64,000 bases of DNA from Perilla frutescens (Eukaryota; Streptophyta; Magnoliopsida; Lamiales; Lamiaceae), in NCBI GenBank assembly GCA_026008535.1, contig BRKX01000007.1, positions 8,455,001 to 8,519,000 of the forward strand, read 5' to 3'. Under the pieces are notes generated by a model. It saw only the letters and a program-made list of their open reading frames with translations, ran no database searches and was not told the origin of the DNA. Shown piece by piece: positions 11,407 to 26,163 of the stretch (position 1 is its first letter; each line of letters begins with the position of its first letter). Position numbers and translations under genes: made by a program.

Positions 11407-11999
11407 TATAATTTAATGATTTTTGGGGTTTATAATACCATCATAATCTAATTCTAATATATGTATATACATATATACACACACATAACATATTTGAGGC
11501 ACATGATCTAATATCATTACAAGTTGGAGCTTATGCCGCGAATAAGAGAAACGCAGAAATTGTTATTGCTCTAAACATTTTAAATCCAAAAAAAAAGTAT
11601 CTTAATTAATAATTCATATATAATAGTAGTTTATAATTACAAATTATAAATTTTAGAGGTACAGTGATTTGTACCAAAATAATTCATTATTTGAAACTTA
11701 TTGTCAACTCAATCAGTTTGCACCAATTACTTCAAAATGACGTGCACGCATGATAATGTGTCTCAAAAAATAAAATTTTATTCCCTTCTTATAACTGAGT
11801 TTTACTCTTTATTTAGGGTATACTTAATTTTGCAATATAACATATATTTTCTATAAAATATTGATTACCTAAAAGTGTGTGGCACGTTGCTAGGCACTTC
11901 ACTGGGTAAATAGTGTATAATTTATGCAATAATTTCTATTAAAAATGATTTGTGGAATAACTTAAGACAAACATTTAGGTGTAATTGGCAGCTTGATTG

Positions 12000-12068
<69 letters not shown>

Positions 12069-15000
12069 GTTTCCACTAAGTTGTTCAACTCAAGTCTCAA
12101 AACATGGGAAGTCAATTCCATTAAGAAATATAAAATTATAATTTAGTGGAGGTTTGCTCCTTTTTCATGTCACAAATGCTAATCTATTTCCTTTTTTTTC
12201 ATGTTCATTATTCTTTTCCAAAATTCTCTAGTGTGGACATTGTGTATAAAATTCTCTAATCTATTATTAAGAGTCTTTTTTTTTATGATACGAACTTCAT
12301 TTATGTGCGATAACTTTAATCTTTCAAATTTACAAAAAAAAAAAAGTATACTTGAAAAATTTTATACGACATACTTGATCTAAAATGAATCATAAATGTG
12401 TGTGTATGTACACACTTAACAAGCAACATGCATGCATGTAATTTGTAATAATTCCAAAAATAATAATAGATCCAATTGATTTATACCAATCATCACGCCA
12501 TGCTTGTAAGAATAAAATCACCAAATCATTTGCAACAACATGTATCTCCCAATAAGATTACTAGTGTGCAATGGATTTATAAATTGGAAGAAAATGACTT
12601 CCACCAAAATATATATTCAAAATTTAAATGCATTGCACTCGTTTTTCATCATCAAAATTCAAACCCTAGTTAGTGCATGTGTAAGTACATTTCATCATTT
12701 GAGGAGCCCATCTTCTATTCTTATCTCTTCTTTGCCAAACTCTTTTGGGAAATCCTGTTTTCATCCTCATCATCTGAATTTCAATGTTCAACCATATATG
12801 TGGAAAGCATGTCTGATTAATTAACAATAACGGATTGCGTGTCGTAATACAATGATACGTTTTCTCCATTCTACACATTATCACACGCATAATTAAGTCG
12901 ATTCATATGTAAGTGAATGATAGATATCATACGCGATATTTTTCATCCGATGCAAACGTCATAGACCAATCTATTGTTTGGTCTCACCTAAAGTCTAAGA
13001 AATATTCACTTTGAAATTTTGTAATATGTCGAAGTTAGAGCTCGTAAGCACGTGGAAAACACACACACACATATATATTTACGATTGGATTCTTTAGTCT
13101 TAAACCATATTTCTAATAATGAAAATGTGTGCTAGTAAAGAACCTTTAAGCATACACGGACCCATAGGGAACCTTGACACATTTGAATACCAAAAATCCA
13201 ATTTCCTATATATATATATATTTATTGGGATAGTCTCCTATGAGACCGTCTAGTATATTAGAGGCATCCTATATTTATTCTTTTTTTATTCATCCAAAAT
13301 ATATATCATAGAATGTAATTATTCAATAATAAAATTGAATCTCACACGTTCGTGCACCGCTTTCTTTAATTAATATTTTTAGAAATAAATATATACATTA
13401 AAATGGGATTAGTGAACCCTAAAATTAAAGTGAATTAATTTATTTATTTTTATCCGACAGCTCGCACAGTGCACTCGTCCGATGCTGATGCGTGGGCTCG
13501 TGCACTATACTCGATAATTAATTTTTTTAAACTAAATAAAAGATTTTATTCAAAAAAAAAAGGAAAATCAAAAAAAGAAAAAATAAATAAATTTCTAACG
13601 TGAATACCCACATGTGGCGCTTAGTGTACACGCGCCAACGGATTTGGACTTCTGGGTTGTTTTTAGACCCGTTGAATCTATCTAACGAACTGTGACCCGT
13701 TACTCATCTCATATAAGTTATTGTCTTAGTTATTTTATCATCCAGAAAAGAAAATATACTATGTGATGAAAAATGAAAACAAAAGACGCAACGAATTTTA
13801 ATTTGTGAAATGGTTTTCCAGCTTCAATTCAGAAAATGTCCCAAGAAATGCCCACCAATATTAATATCACATGCCCACTAAAAAAATACGACTCCAAGAA
13901 AAAGACCTCGACTGTTACAGCCACCACTTGAGGTTAATAATAAATCGAAATTATTTTTGGCCCTTTTATTTATTTTTAATGATTGATTTTTACATGTAAC
14001 TATCAAAAATTATAATTTCTCCCTATTTCCCAGGTCCTTTTTAATTGGGTCCAAAAGAAAAGGGGGGGACAGGTGTCCACAACAGGGTGGCAGATTTAAA
14101 TTGCAAATTTTCATCAATTATTGGTTCGATCTCAAATTATTTAATTACAAAAAAAGATATGGAGTATAGTCATTCTTGATAATATATAGTTTTGTGTGAC
14201 GCATCAAAATTAGAGCTGGCAAAATATTAGGGGGTCAGAACAGGTCGTCAACTGTCTGAGGTTAGTGTATTTCTTCTATGTATTCTGTCAAACCCCAACA
14301 ATAATAAGATAACCAATCAACAAAATAAATATATATACATATTATAAAAAAATAAAGTGGGGAAATCAAGATTCAGTTATTCATATGGATGAGGTTATTA
14401 CAACAAAGACTAGTCTTGTTTAGAGATAACATTATTAACTGTGCGTGACATGTTTATTATTTAACTTCATTAATGTTATAAATTAATTAACTAATACTTC
14501 ATATATATCTATTATTTTACTTCCATGAAATAGTGCTTGTTGATTACTCATTTAAAATAAATATATATTGCGAAATTGGGTGTCGAACACCGTTTGAACA
14601 GACAGATCAGATTTTATACTTGAAGCAAATCGAGTAGTCATTATGTACAATAGAACTTGAACAAATAATATATTCATCAATCAATATATATATATATATA
14701 TATATACAATCTTCCTTGATTGTCACACAATTATAATTTGTGTAATTAGAAAATTGTCAAGCAAATTTCCTATCGAGAAGAAGAAACATGTATAAAAAGA
14801 AGACTAATTTTTTAAACAGGTTGATTACACTAATAAAAGATAAATTACTCTTTGATACCTACATTTTCGTAAATATAATATTTGATCAATTTTTTCAACC
14901 GAAAATTATATGTAATTATTTATAAATTAATATTTCAATTTTCACAGCCACGTAAAAATAAATACTCCAATCAATAAATTTTAAAATACAATCAGTATCA

Positions 15001-15430
15001 AAAAGTAATTTACCCTAATAAAATCATTACCTTTAAAATATAGTGATTACAAAAAATTAAAATATATTATGGAAGTTTTCACGTTTTAAAAGATGGGAGG
15101 TTTTTTAATTCGTGATAAATAAAAACTATCAATGTTAAATTCTTTATTAAACTAATAGATAATTGATAACGCCATTTTTGAATTTCATAACATATATGAC
15201 ATGAATCGATAAATGCGTTACAAACATACATCAATTTTTTGTGGTATGAAGGGAATATTTAGAAAATCCCAACAACAATCTTCAAATAAAATAAAATTTA
15301 CATAACATTATTCAATTTTATAGGGGCTAAAAACATTAATAAAATGGCTTTATCAGAAAAAGAAAAAGAAATGGCAGGTGACAAAGACATATGCACAGGA
15401 TGAGAGAGGTATTAGACAAGATCCAAATCC

Positions 15431-15434
<4 letters not shown>
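11407..15434. other. AT-rich intergenic DNA with compound TA/TG microsatellite
   Basis: No gene is recognised on either strand. A compound (TA)n(TG)n(TA)n tract lies at 12000-12067 and a further (TA)n at about 14684-14706. A 74-codon minus-strand frame at 12666-12890 and overlapping plus-strand frames have no recognisable motif. A degenerate MITE-like 'cctatgagaccgtctagta' occurs near 13230-13255 without a clear partner. Confidence 0.45.

Positions 15435-15474
<40 letters not shown>
15435..15474 (+). repeat. (AG)n microsatellite
   Basis: An uninterrupted dinucleotide repeat of about 40 bp. A second short (GA)n lies at about 15973-15996. Confidence 0.95.
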
Positions 15475-15476
<2 letters not shown>

Positions 15477-16506
15477 GCCATTGCAGGTCAAAAGAGGCAA
15501 CACAGTAGTCTGAATAGCCATGGGCCCCACATCACCCCCCCTCAAAAGACTTTGACCGCTGCATATTTCTACGCAAAAACACAAATATTACACCATTTGA
15601 CCAAATTGCCCCTTTGATCCAACGTAAGAGGAAATTTATTAACATGGAGCACACGTTCTCTCTCTCTCTGCATATTTTGTTTGCCTCATTTGTTTTGGCA
15701 TGCATATGTAAAAGGGACTGTTGATATTTTCCTTCAAAAACAAGAAAAATAGCAAATTCTAGTTTTGGTTTTAATAATAATAATAATTCATCATCAATAA
15801 TTAACAATCAAGTACTGTAGAAAGAAGTGATGATGATAGAGGTGGGGAAGGAGAAAGTGTGTTAGAGTAAACAAAGTAGTTTAAGCCAACAACAAGAAAC
15901 ACAACCCCATCTTTTTTACCTCACTTTCTCTACTTTTCATGTTCTACACAACCCCTCATCTGTCCCCCATTGAGAGAGAGAGAGAGAGAGAGAGAGTATT
16001 TTTGTACCTTACACTAAAGAATTGTGGGGTGGGGTGGATGGGGTAGAGGACTTTTCATATATCAAACAAACAAAAAAAAAATCATAAACTATGCAATACT
16101 CTTTCAGTTTTCCCTGTAATCTATACACTTCATTATTCAAATCCCTCCTCACAATATTTTGAATCTTTTTTTTTTCCTTGGGGAAACAGTTAAAGCTCCG
16201 TTCCCTATGCCTATCTTTCATTTCATGGTGCTCACTCACACCAAAAAATTACTCAAAAACAAAATAAAACCCCACAACCAATTGTTTTCCATTCCCATCA
16301 TTTTCATGTACAAAAATTAACTTACTTCCATATCAATGGCTGGCCCTGGCCTTCGCCAATCCCACAAAAACTTGGCGCCGTGCAAAAATGGTGCGATGTT
16401 GCAGTGCCCGGTGCCCCGACCCATTTTTGGTTGAGCACAAGCATTCCTTGCTGTCATAGCGATGATCCAATCAAGAAGTTTTTCTTGTTTTTGTTGCAGC
16501 ATATGC
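15475..16506 (-). other. 3' flank and probable 3' UTR of the PIP5K gene
   Basis: Immediately downstream of the kinase stop codon (16507-16509), 16320-16506 stays moderately GC-rich, which fits transcribed 3' UTR. An open frame on the minus strand (16317-16643) overlaps the last exon in another frame and has no known domain. I could not fix a polyadenylation site; an AATAAA on the minus strand at about 15636 is one distant candidate. Confidence 0.45.
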
Positions 16507-19500
16507 TCATCTGTCCTCGATGAATATTCTCCCAACAAAATCTCGAAATCTTTTGGAATAGAGCTTCGGATCAACTGCTGAAATTGAGGTAGGATCGACT
16601 TGCAAGGATTTGTATGCGTGCTCGAGCTTCTTGGTAATATCATAGTCTTGTAAAATGTCTATGATGCCGAAGTAGAGGACCACTTCATAGAATTCACCGC
16701 TGCGGGAAGATGTGTGACTGTTGAACCCTCCGGGGGTGTATTGGTCCACACTCCTTCGAGCCACTCGCTCCGCTCGTGCTGGCATGTTGGCACCTAGCCT
16801 GATCAATGGCTTCCTGATACACCATAGACCCATGGATTTTTCAGAACTAAACCAAGACTGTAACTATGAAAATACATACAAATTTACAAAGCTTGTTCAA
16901 GATTTTTTCAGAACTAAACCAAGTTTTGTATGAAAATACATACAAAACTGACATGTAACAAATCAAGATAATCAAAATTATAATTATATGCTTTGCTCTT
17001 ATCCAAATAAATTATAAGACTGCCATATCCCACATAGAGCTATATCTGATCAACAACCTCTATAAGATTGCCACCCATTTGAAGGCCCTTCCAATTATCC
17101 CAACCATCACGATCAAATTCAATGGAAGAAGAATAATCACCAAATCAAAGACTAAGCATGCAAGAAAACCGTTAAACAGCAACTAAAATACAGGGAATGT
17201 AAGGTGTAATATGCATACCTGCCAGATAAGACCCTATCCATGTCTTGCAGTTCCGCTTCAAGGAAACGACAGCCACGCATGAACTTCTCATTTTTAAACG
17301 AATCGCTCTTTCCTGAGGAACCAGTGTCACGATATTAGCAATCTCCATGTCCCACAAACTAATCCATATGGATGAAGAAATTGCTTGTCATTATAGAAAT
17401 AAATTTACCTGTACGTAGCAGAAAAGGCGACAACCCAATCTTGTCACCAGTACTAACTTCGCGGAAATGAAGACCAACTAAGAGACTGTAATCCATTATT
17501 CCTTCTGTCTCCAAGAATTCACAATCCCGATCAATTTGTTTGATAAGTTCTTGATACCAATTGGTTTGCAGCCTAAATACATAGTTCAGGTCAAGGTCTT
17601 TTAGAGTTGTAGTTTCATCAATCTCTCCCTTGGGCTTATCAGTTGTGCGACCATGGGATGATCCTTTCAAATCAAACCTCCTATGGATTCGATACTCTGA
17701 ACAGAATAAATTCCCCATCACAATGAACCGGGTCTAGTTTAAAATAATGTGATATAAATTAGTACACGACAGAAACCCAATATGAAAAATGCAACTAATA
17801 TTTCAAAAACCACCACATACCTTGACACCGCCTACTGGTTTGACACAATGAACTCCGTAGAACTTTGTTACCAGAGAATTTTCAAATCTACAGACATGGT
17901 TATAGTAACTAGAAAGCATCTTCATAAGCACCTGAAAGAACAAACAACCAAACTTCAGTTTTGCGAAGATTACATATGCAAGGATTTGATGCAATCTGAA
18001 ATCACCTCTTGAGGGATTATTGATTTCAAAGCAGTATACTGCCGCATGTTGTAATTCAAAATGCTCTAAACATCTTTCTTTCCCAAACTTTAATAAGTCA
18101 AAAGGAGAAGCAACTAACCTTGACTTCTGATTTTTTCACGGTTTTGATCATGAAACGATCATCCTGTGTCAAGTAAAAAAAACTCCCACTCTTCCCAGGA
18201 GATGAAAGTTCCCTCAAGGCATCATCTCCGCAAATGGCTAACATGTAATCCGCCGGATCTATTTGAAACAGATGCCTTAAATGTCTGATAACCCAAAAAA
18301 GAAATTCACAAATTTAGATTAAACAATAAGCGGCAAACTCAAACAAATAACAGATATGAGCAAGAATTACATTCAAATGACTAAACAAAAAATTGACGAT
18401 TACCTAAAAACCACAGGATTATAATCCTTCCACCGGAACTCAGCAGACTGGTGGGGCGGTGTGATTTTCGAACCTTCCGAAGGGAACCTAGTCCAGAACT
18501 TCGCCTTAGAATCAAAATCACTCAGCTTAAGATCACCCATCATCGAGGCATGCTTTCCTACAGTGTGCCTTTTAAAAAAGACAGAGAAATCCAATAAAAA
18601 TCAAATAACAAACAACGCAAAGCACTAGAAACAGCAAGAAATGAAGGTGAGCTTTCCCCTTTACCTTATGCCCAACTGGAGATTGAGCATCAGATCATAA
18701 TTCTTATGCCCTTTTGAGATAGTCTCTCCGGGCTTCTTCACCTCCCCATCATTAAAACAACAGGGGTTCCTCCTAAACTGCTTAATCCCATTTTGATTCA
18801 ACAAAAATCCATCTCTATACAACATCGACGCCCCCACATTATCAATAATATCACAAGTAATATCCCCGGCTTCCCCATCCGACTCCCATATGCAAATCCT
18901 CGGAAAAGCCCTCTCCGCCACCCCTCCGTCCACCGACGACCTCTTCTTACCACCACCGCCCCCAATCACCACATTCCCGCCCTCCTCCCCCACCACCAAC
19001 AACGGCGCCGATAACTTATGACTGAAACACCCCTTCAAACCCTCTTCATTCCTAATCCCACCACTGTTCCTCCCATTATGAGCAGGATAAAATGTTCCGT
19101 TTAAGACTTGCGCTTTGCTACTGTTCTTACACAAATCATTCGACCAACAGCCGATGTAACAGCTCCCGTCCGGCCAGGTGAAAACGCCTTGCCCTTTTGG
19201 GACACCGTTTTCCCAATTCCCGTCGTACCTATTCCCGTTATTCCAAACCAAAACGCCTCTTCCATGAATCACTCCGTTCTTCCACTCGCCGATATACTCA
19301 TTCCCATTGCTCCACAGATACCTCCCTTGCCCGTCTTGCAAATTCCTCTTCCATTGCCCCTCGTAGTAATCCCCATTGCTGTAATGCTTAATCCCGTACC
19401 CGTGCTTTCGATCCCCGGACCACGAGCCCCGGTACATATCACCGTCCGGCCCGATAAACGTGCCCGTTCCCTCCATCCGACCCGACTTGAACTCACCCTC

Positions 19501-19875
19501 GAAAGTGGCACCCGACGGCCACGAGAATTTGCCTTTACCATTCGCTTTCCCCTTCTTCCACTCCCCTTCGTACATGCACCCGTCTTCCCACAGGTACTTA
19601 CCCGATCCGTGGGGGGTGTTGTTCGTGAATGTTCCGATGTACAGATCGCCGTTCGGCAGATGTTTCTCGATGACGTTAGCCGAGTTGCCATCTGAAATCG
19701 AGGTCGGCGCAACTCTGCGGCTCGTGGCCTGCGACTTGCTTCGCGGAATGATGATTACTGATCTCGGCGTCGTGGTTGTCGTCGTGTTGTCCATTGACTT
19801 CTCCTTTTCCCTTTCTAGATTCTCCTCGCTCGATTTCCTCTCTTCATTTTCACCGCATAACTGCGGCTCCGGCAT
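16507..19875 (-). CDS. PIP5K: Phosphatidylinositol-4-phosphate 5-kinase with MORN repeats (seven exons)
   Basis: The enzyme phosphorylates PtdIns4P at the 5-OH to make PtdIns(4,5)P2 at the plasma membrane. Exons (minus, 5' to 3') are 19875-18665, 18568-18404, 18284-18119, 17931-17821, 17733-17409, 17312-17219 and 16813-16507. All introns are GT..AG, and the sum is 2379 nt (792 aa plus stop). ATG at 19873-19875 is the first in-frame Met. A Ser/Thr/Arg-rich N-terminus precedes seven MORN repeats and a partial eighth (about residues 73-244). The kinase domain spans about 400-792: GKSGSFFYLTQDDRF, Lys in IKTVKK (about 506), MGNLFCSEYRIHRRFDLKGS, IMDYSL (about 630-635), GCRFLEAELQDMD, and the activation loop RLGANMPARAE with its conserved Glu (about 706). 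Length and MORN style fit the plant type-B PIP5K4/5/6 group (about 715-780 aa in Arabidopsis, from memory). No key residue is missing. Confidence 0.96.
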
Positions 19876-20310
19876 TTATCTTCTCTTTTTAGAAATAAAC
19901 TAGGTTTTTCAGTTTCCAAGTGTCTGCTGCCCGCACGACTTTCGTGCTCAACTACGGCCGGAGAAATAGACAAATTGGCCGTAAATCGAGCTCCGGCAGC
20001 ATTTCCCAGCGTATTTTGCCCTTTTGAAATGAGTTTGAGAAAGAGGGATTTTTTGTAGAGAGAGAGAGAGAGGGAGAATAGCTTGGAATCCCAACAAACA
20101 GAAGAGTAGAGGTCAGGTTTGAATAGAGAAGATTAGATGAGATGAGAATGAGATCAATAAACAAAAAGAAACTGGAAAAAAAAAAAAAAGCAATCCGGAC
20201 AAAAGAAAAAAAAATAAAACTAGAGAGAGAAAGAGAAAAAAGTGAGAGTGGATGAATAAGTTAGTGTGTGTAATGTGAGAGAGAGATATATAGAGTGAGA
20301 GAGAGAGAGA
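19876..20310 (-). promoter_or_regulatory. PIP5K 5' leader and core promoter region
   Basis: On the minus strand a CTATATATC TATA-like box lies at about 20287-20295, inside a pyrimidine (CT) tract. CT-rich leader sequence follows (for example about 20055-20076). This fits a plant gene with a CT-rich 5' UTR of roughly 350-400 nt. The start of transcription is inferred, not seen. A G-box-like CACGTG occurs further upstream at about 20472-20477. Confidence 0.5.
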
Positions 20311-22948
20311 ATTAAATCAGTGTGTGTAATGTGAGAGAGAGAATTAAATTAGCCGGCCTTGCAATTGTGCTAAAGATTTATTAGCATTGTTTCAGCTTTG
20401 CCTAGGGAAAAACGCCGATGCTAAATCCTACACACACATTGTGACATTGCATATACTGATATGTATACATGCACGTGCATCTGAAATGACGAATATACCC
20501 TCCCCGGAAGCTGCAAACAGAGGAATATATCCCTGCTTCCGTCGTGACGTGACGGCGGCGCTGCCTAGGTAGTGGGAAAAAAGGTCAGGTCAGGTCCTTT
20601 TTGTGTGACGAATTTACCCCTACTTTTTTCAGGTAATTACAAGACTGCCATCCATGTGCTATTTTCACGATTCTCCGACTGTTTTGGAGTAAAAGCGCGT
20701 CTTCAATTTTGTTATTATAATTATTATTTGGCGTTAATTATTCATTGCAGAATCTCAGAGTTCGTAGTTTGGTAAATAAATTAAAGCCTTCATAATTGTT
20801 TGCCCAAATAAATAATTTTTTTTTTATTTTTCAGGAAAATGCCTAAACATTAATCAGGAGTTAATAATAAATTATGGGGTTCCGTTCATTTGTTTAATTA
20901 GTATAATAATTATCTAATTTGTTTGGTTTTTTTCTTTTTTTCTTTTTGCCAGTTGGTGAGCTATGAGATAATAACGAAATAAGAATCCAATAATTAATCA
21001 AAGAGCAGCGGCAGCAATCAAAATATTGCCATCTGTATTTTTGAACATCTGTCAACTTTGGAACAATTTTATTTTTTTATTTAAACGTATTATGCTTAAG
21101 TTTAATTTAAATATTTATTTGGGATTCATTTTTTTCCAATTAGGTTTATTAAAAAATTAAAAAAATAATTATGACATATGAGATGTAACATAGAGGGCAC
21201 AGGGGATCTGATCCAATAATTTAATAATTTAGAGGATTTTTCTTTATTTGGTTTTGGAGTATATGTTGTGTTATAAATATTTATGAGATACTATAAGTTT
21301 TTAACCCTCAACCAGACCTATTATTCCGCAGGAATTTGATAACTCTCATGCTCTTTATTTAAAAAAAAAAAAAAAAAAAGGAGTATCCAATTTTTGTTAT
21401 AAATAAGAAAATTGTCTTAATAATTTTTTTTGACCAACTCTGCATAAGAATCTCTAGAATTCCAAGTAATCCACTTAGCAAAAGAAGTAGGTTGAATTTT
21501 ATATTTTTAGTTATTATGGCGATGCATGAATTTTACCTACTAAAAAGTAAAAGGGATTTTAAAGAAATTACAAAATTAAAAAAAAAAAAAAAAGGTCAAG
21601 AGTTCGATGTAATGCAGTAAAATCTGAGGATTCAACATAACAAATTTAATAATCCAACTGCAAAAAATTACATTTTGCCTAATTTCTATATTCTTATAAA
21701 AGTTAAACAATCATTTATATCTCAAACTATTTTCGTTTACTCAAATCGATCACAAACTAATATTGTTATCAAATATATACCTAAACTATAACAAATCCTA
21801 ATCAAATTTATCACCGATACATTTTTCAGCCAAAATTGGATCTAAGAATTTAAAAAAAAAAAGATATTATGTCATGGATGATGATTAATTTGACTACAAC
21901 ATAATAAAAAGACCTAAGTATTTAGATGAAATATTAGGTACTTTTTTACATTAAAATGTATTTGGGATAGATTTAATTATTTTTTAATAGTTTAGATATT
22001 TAATTAATAAATTGTCTCTCTCTCTCTCTGTTTTTTTTTTTTTTTTGCACCCTAGGCCGCCTAGGCTGTGAAATATTTTTAATTTGACCAAAAAAAGACA
22101 TACTAGTTAATAGTTATTGCCCTTTTAAGTGGATAAATAAATTAAAATACAATATCACGTGTATATATACATATATGTACATATATAGGTGGAATTGGGT
22201 TGGGCCCACCTGCTAGCCCATTTCACATAGTGAGCTACCCTGTATGGGGCCCACGATCACAACCCATTATTGGAATTTTCAGACAAGAGGCTGTAATGTC
22301 GGTAATTGTCATTTTCACCCCAATCTCTCCATTTTTCCATATATTTTGCCACGTCTTAATCTACTCAAATGTTGGTGAAATTTTTAATTTAAGGGCAAAT
22401 GTGCAAAAACTCCCTAATCTTTATAGAAAGGCCGATTTTTATTCAATTTTTTTCTTTTTGAATAAATATCAAATATTTCCCCTAATTTCTAACTGAAAGT
22501 GCAAATCCCCCCATCTTCTCCACAAAAACTTAAAAAAAATATATAGATTTTTGGTGCAAAAAAACCTTTTTATTAACAATTCTTTATTTTATTTTAATAT
22601 TTTTCATCCGTAAAAAATTTAATTTTTTGTGCAATTTCTATTTTTTATTATAGATTTAAAATCATATTTACATGCATAAAATTTATATTATTTTGTAATT
22701 ATTGAGCTTGTATTTTTTTGAATTGATCTTATTAAAAATGTGTTTGAAAATTACATGTAAGATTTTCAATCGATTTCATTCACAAGAGTACAAGTTCAAT
22801 TATGGTAAACCAATATTAATTTGACACATATAGATGCATATATAATAATTCCAGTCTATAGTTAGATGGAAATTATCCAAAAATAAATATGTTTTAGGGA
22901 TGAAAAAAATAATTAAATATTATGTTTTTTTGCACCAGAAAACTATTA
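20311..22948. other. Intergenic DNA upstream of PIP5K
   Basis: AT-rich, with GA/CT and poly-A tracts (about 21360-21379, 21578-21594, 22015-22047). Two TGGGCC/GGGCCCA motifs occur within 60 bp at 22201-22253. These are common in plant promoters, but no gene beside them could be supported. Confidence 0.4.
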
Positions 22949-23220
22949 CTCCCTCCGTCCCATTTATATAGTCCACTTTATCCTCGCACGTAGATTAAAA
23001 ATATGTATGAAAACAAGATATTAAAGCTTAACTTCCATTATTACCCTTACTTAAAATTAATGACTCTAAAAAATTTAAGTGGTTGAGTTTTAATTTCGAA
23101 TACATAGCAAGGGTATATTTGTATATTACCATGATAATTAATACTATTTATAGTTATGAGACTATATAATTGGGACACCTCAAAATAGTAATAGGGACTA
23201 TATAAATGGGACGGAGGGAG
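22949..23220. mobile_element. Stowaway MITE (Tc1/mariner type)
   Basis: The termini are perfect inverted repeats of about 26 bp beginning CTCCCTCCGTCCCATTTATA, flanked by the TA target duplication (22947-22948, 23221-23222). The 272-bp length and lack of coding capacity are typical of Stowaway. Confidence 0.95.
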
Positions 23221-23307
23221 TATTTGGGAAGGAGTATGTAACTCATGACAAACGTTTGGGTGTTATTACTCCAAAATAAAAATGTTAAGAGAAAATCGAC
23301 ATTCTTA

Positions 23308-24063
23308 GGGCCCGTTTGGTTGATATAGAATCTGACTTGGGAAAGAAATTAAATTCCTTATTTTAACATTTCAGTGTTCGGTTCGTTTTTTTTTATGTAT
23401 TATGAAAAGTAATCAGATTCCTCAAAATAAGAAAAATTGTGCAACTTTCATGGAATATAAGTACCTAGTACAAGTAGGTGTTCTTATTCCTTGTTTATTG
23501 GACTATGATGCTAGATCATTTTAATTTTAGATTTTTTCATCAACTATCATTTATTTTTTTTATAAAGTTTGGATCTATATCTTTAAACCCAAAAATAATA
23601 AAAAATGGAATTTTTTCAAATTGAAAAAAATGGATTGATTATTATCTTTTTTATTGATTAATATTATGTTTGGATTGAAACATTTTAACCAAAAAAATGA
23701 GCAACATAGAAAAACTTATAATTGAAAATGTAATTCAAAAAAATTGGATACTTTTGTATTGGTGAAATTTCTACCAAAATTCGCTATTCAATCATTTTTT
23801 GTCACTTTTATCAAAATAATACATAATATTATTCGTACTTTAAAATTACAAACTATTGGTAATATGAAATAAGATATATATTTTAGGTATTAAATTTTCT
23901 ACTTGTTTAATTTTAATCTAATAATGAAATAAAAATCCTGACAATTTCCTTATTATGTTCCAAATACGGAATAAATAATCTGTTAGTAATCGTTTTTCTC
24001 ATAATCACATTTTCATAAAACATATTCTCAAAAAATATTATTTTCCAGCCAACCAAACGAACT
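23308..24063. mobile_element. Candidate MITE with GTTTGGTTG-type inverted ends
   Basis: The left end GGGCCCGTTTGGTTG and right end CCAACCAAACGAACTC are complementary over about 14 bp, a termini style common in plant hAT/Harbinger-type MITEs. CTTAG-like sequence flanks both ends, but no clean target duplication was resolved. The interior is AT-rich and non-coding. Confidence 0.55.
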
Positions 24064-26159
24064 CTTAGAATAAACTTAGAGTAACATTAGGGTGGGATTC
24101 TTTACATTTTATCCTAATTTAAACTTCATATTATGTCATTCACAATTAGGGAAATTGAAGAAGAAACGCACACGCAAAACTTGTAATTTAAAAGTGCAAC
24201 ACAGATCGATCGAGTGTGAACACATGAAATGCATCAGAAAATCTCATATGATTATAGTGATTGATTCATTGGAATGGATGATATCCTTAAATTTGTTTCA
24301 TTTTTGTAATTTACCGTTTCAGGCAAAGAAATCCAGTCGTTGCCGACTCAACCTGCATTTGCAATTAGTAGAGGTTCTTACAAAAATAGTAATGCGAATT
24401 TGTGGGTTAACTAAACCAAGTTGTAAGGAAAAAGACATTAGAATCTTCTTTATGTCCCTTCGTTCCAACGCGATCTTCTATTTTTATTATTAATTTGTAA
24501 ATATAAACTTATATGAAATCTATTTATAGCATTTTTTTTATTGCTAGTGGCATTAAGGTATATTATTTCATTTAAAATAAACTATGGGAATCAATACTTA
24601 ATTACAGGAATGGTTCATTGGCTATCTCATCAGATTTCCTATTACAGTCTTTGTGTCACATTATGTGTTGCACTTTTAAATTACGAGTTTTTCATGTATT
24701 TTTTTCTTCAATTTTAATGTTATGTGATTTAGTTTAGTTTTACGATTATTTATTAAGGTTCACCCCATCCAGTTAGAGTTTATAATTATTTTTTAATATT
24801 TAATTTTCAGTTTTCAATTAATAAATCATTATTATGTTTGATTTTTACAAAACTAAATTTTATAATTTTGAAATTCATTTTTTTTGTTGATAAATGTTGA
24901 CTGAGATTATTTTGTCATAATTAATTTTTATTTTATTATAAATATTATTAAAATAAATTTTTGATAGTGAAACGTGAAATGGAACATGAAAAAGTGCAAC
25001 GAAACATATATAAATTTTTTTAGTAATAATCTATTATTTTATCAAAAATATATATTATAATAATTGATAAAAATTACATTTTACAAGTTTGGCAAAGTGA
25101 AAAAAATGTTGGAATATTTCTGGAGAGTCGTGTTGAAGCCTTGACAAGGCCAAATTGCGTCGCCATTTTTTTGGCCTTATTTAATTTAAGCTTTTTTTGT
25201 TTCCTTTTTTTCCCTAACAGTTTTAATTGTTTTTTTTAATTGAGAATTATTTTCTTGTTGACAAGGACATTGCTATTTTTTTCTCTGTTTTAACTTCTTT
25301 TTTTTTAAGTTTAGAATTATTTTAATTAATTTATTTTCATTATTAGAAATAGTTGTATTTTTATTTATATATTTTATTTTATCCAAAAGTTTCAGATTTT
25401 CTCATCAAAGTAATAACTTAATCATTCAACTTTAATTTTTGTCCGAAATCTTTTCTATAAAGATCTTTAATCCACTATTTTTTATGTATTTATGTTGTGT
25501 GATCTTGTTAGTTTATGTATTTAATTTATGCATGCATAATATATGTACATACACAGTTTCTATTTTTATGATGTTGTCAATTGAACTTCTTAATTGTAAT
25601 ACTGTTATGTATATATTTATATAGCTATAAATTTATTTTATTTTTATAATTTATAATTATACATATATGATATTTTAATTTATTAGTAGTCTTAAATGGC
25701 CCTCTGAACAAAATTTATGCGTCTGTCACTATATATAGACACACACACATCTGTAATTAATATATGAATAACTCCATTTTCTTTAAAGTTTATTGCAAAT
25801 AATAAAAAGAAATCATAATTCGATCGTGTATAATTGATGATGGGTATAATTATTATCCGAGTTAATTATAAATATTGATTGAGTACAGTTACACATTGCA
25901 CATTATTATATTTCACATTATCAGTGGTACTTGACAACTTACAATGTAAGGACACGAAAAATAGTATTTTGTGTAGAATTATTGGAGTCGTATATGTTTC
26001 GAATTTGATTTAATGTAGCTATTATACTATTAAAATAATTTTCCTTAAAATTAACTACAGATACTCAACATCATGATTCGTGAATATGCTAAATTGTGTG
26101 CAAGTGAAAGAGCCACCAAAATTGTTCTCAAAAAAAAAAAAGAGCCACCAAAATTGTAT

Positions 26160-26163
<4 letters not shown>

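Noticed and set aside
16317..16643. 108-codon minus-strand frame at the 3' end of the kinase gene
   Set aside because: It overlaps the last kinase exon in a different frame. The kinase frame ends in the conserved family C-terminus at 16507.
19108..19903. Long plus-strand open frames (up to 195 codons) opposite PIP5K exon 1, and a 147-codon minus frame within it
   Set aside because: They are other-frame or antisense readings of the GC-rich, repetitive MORN-encoding exon. The MORN frame has clear homology and these have none.
24092..24493. 133-codon plus-strand protein
   Set aside because: No recognisable motif, AT-driven composition, and no plausible gene context.
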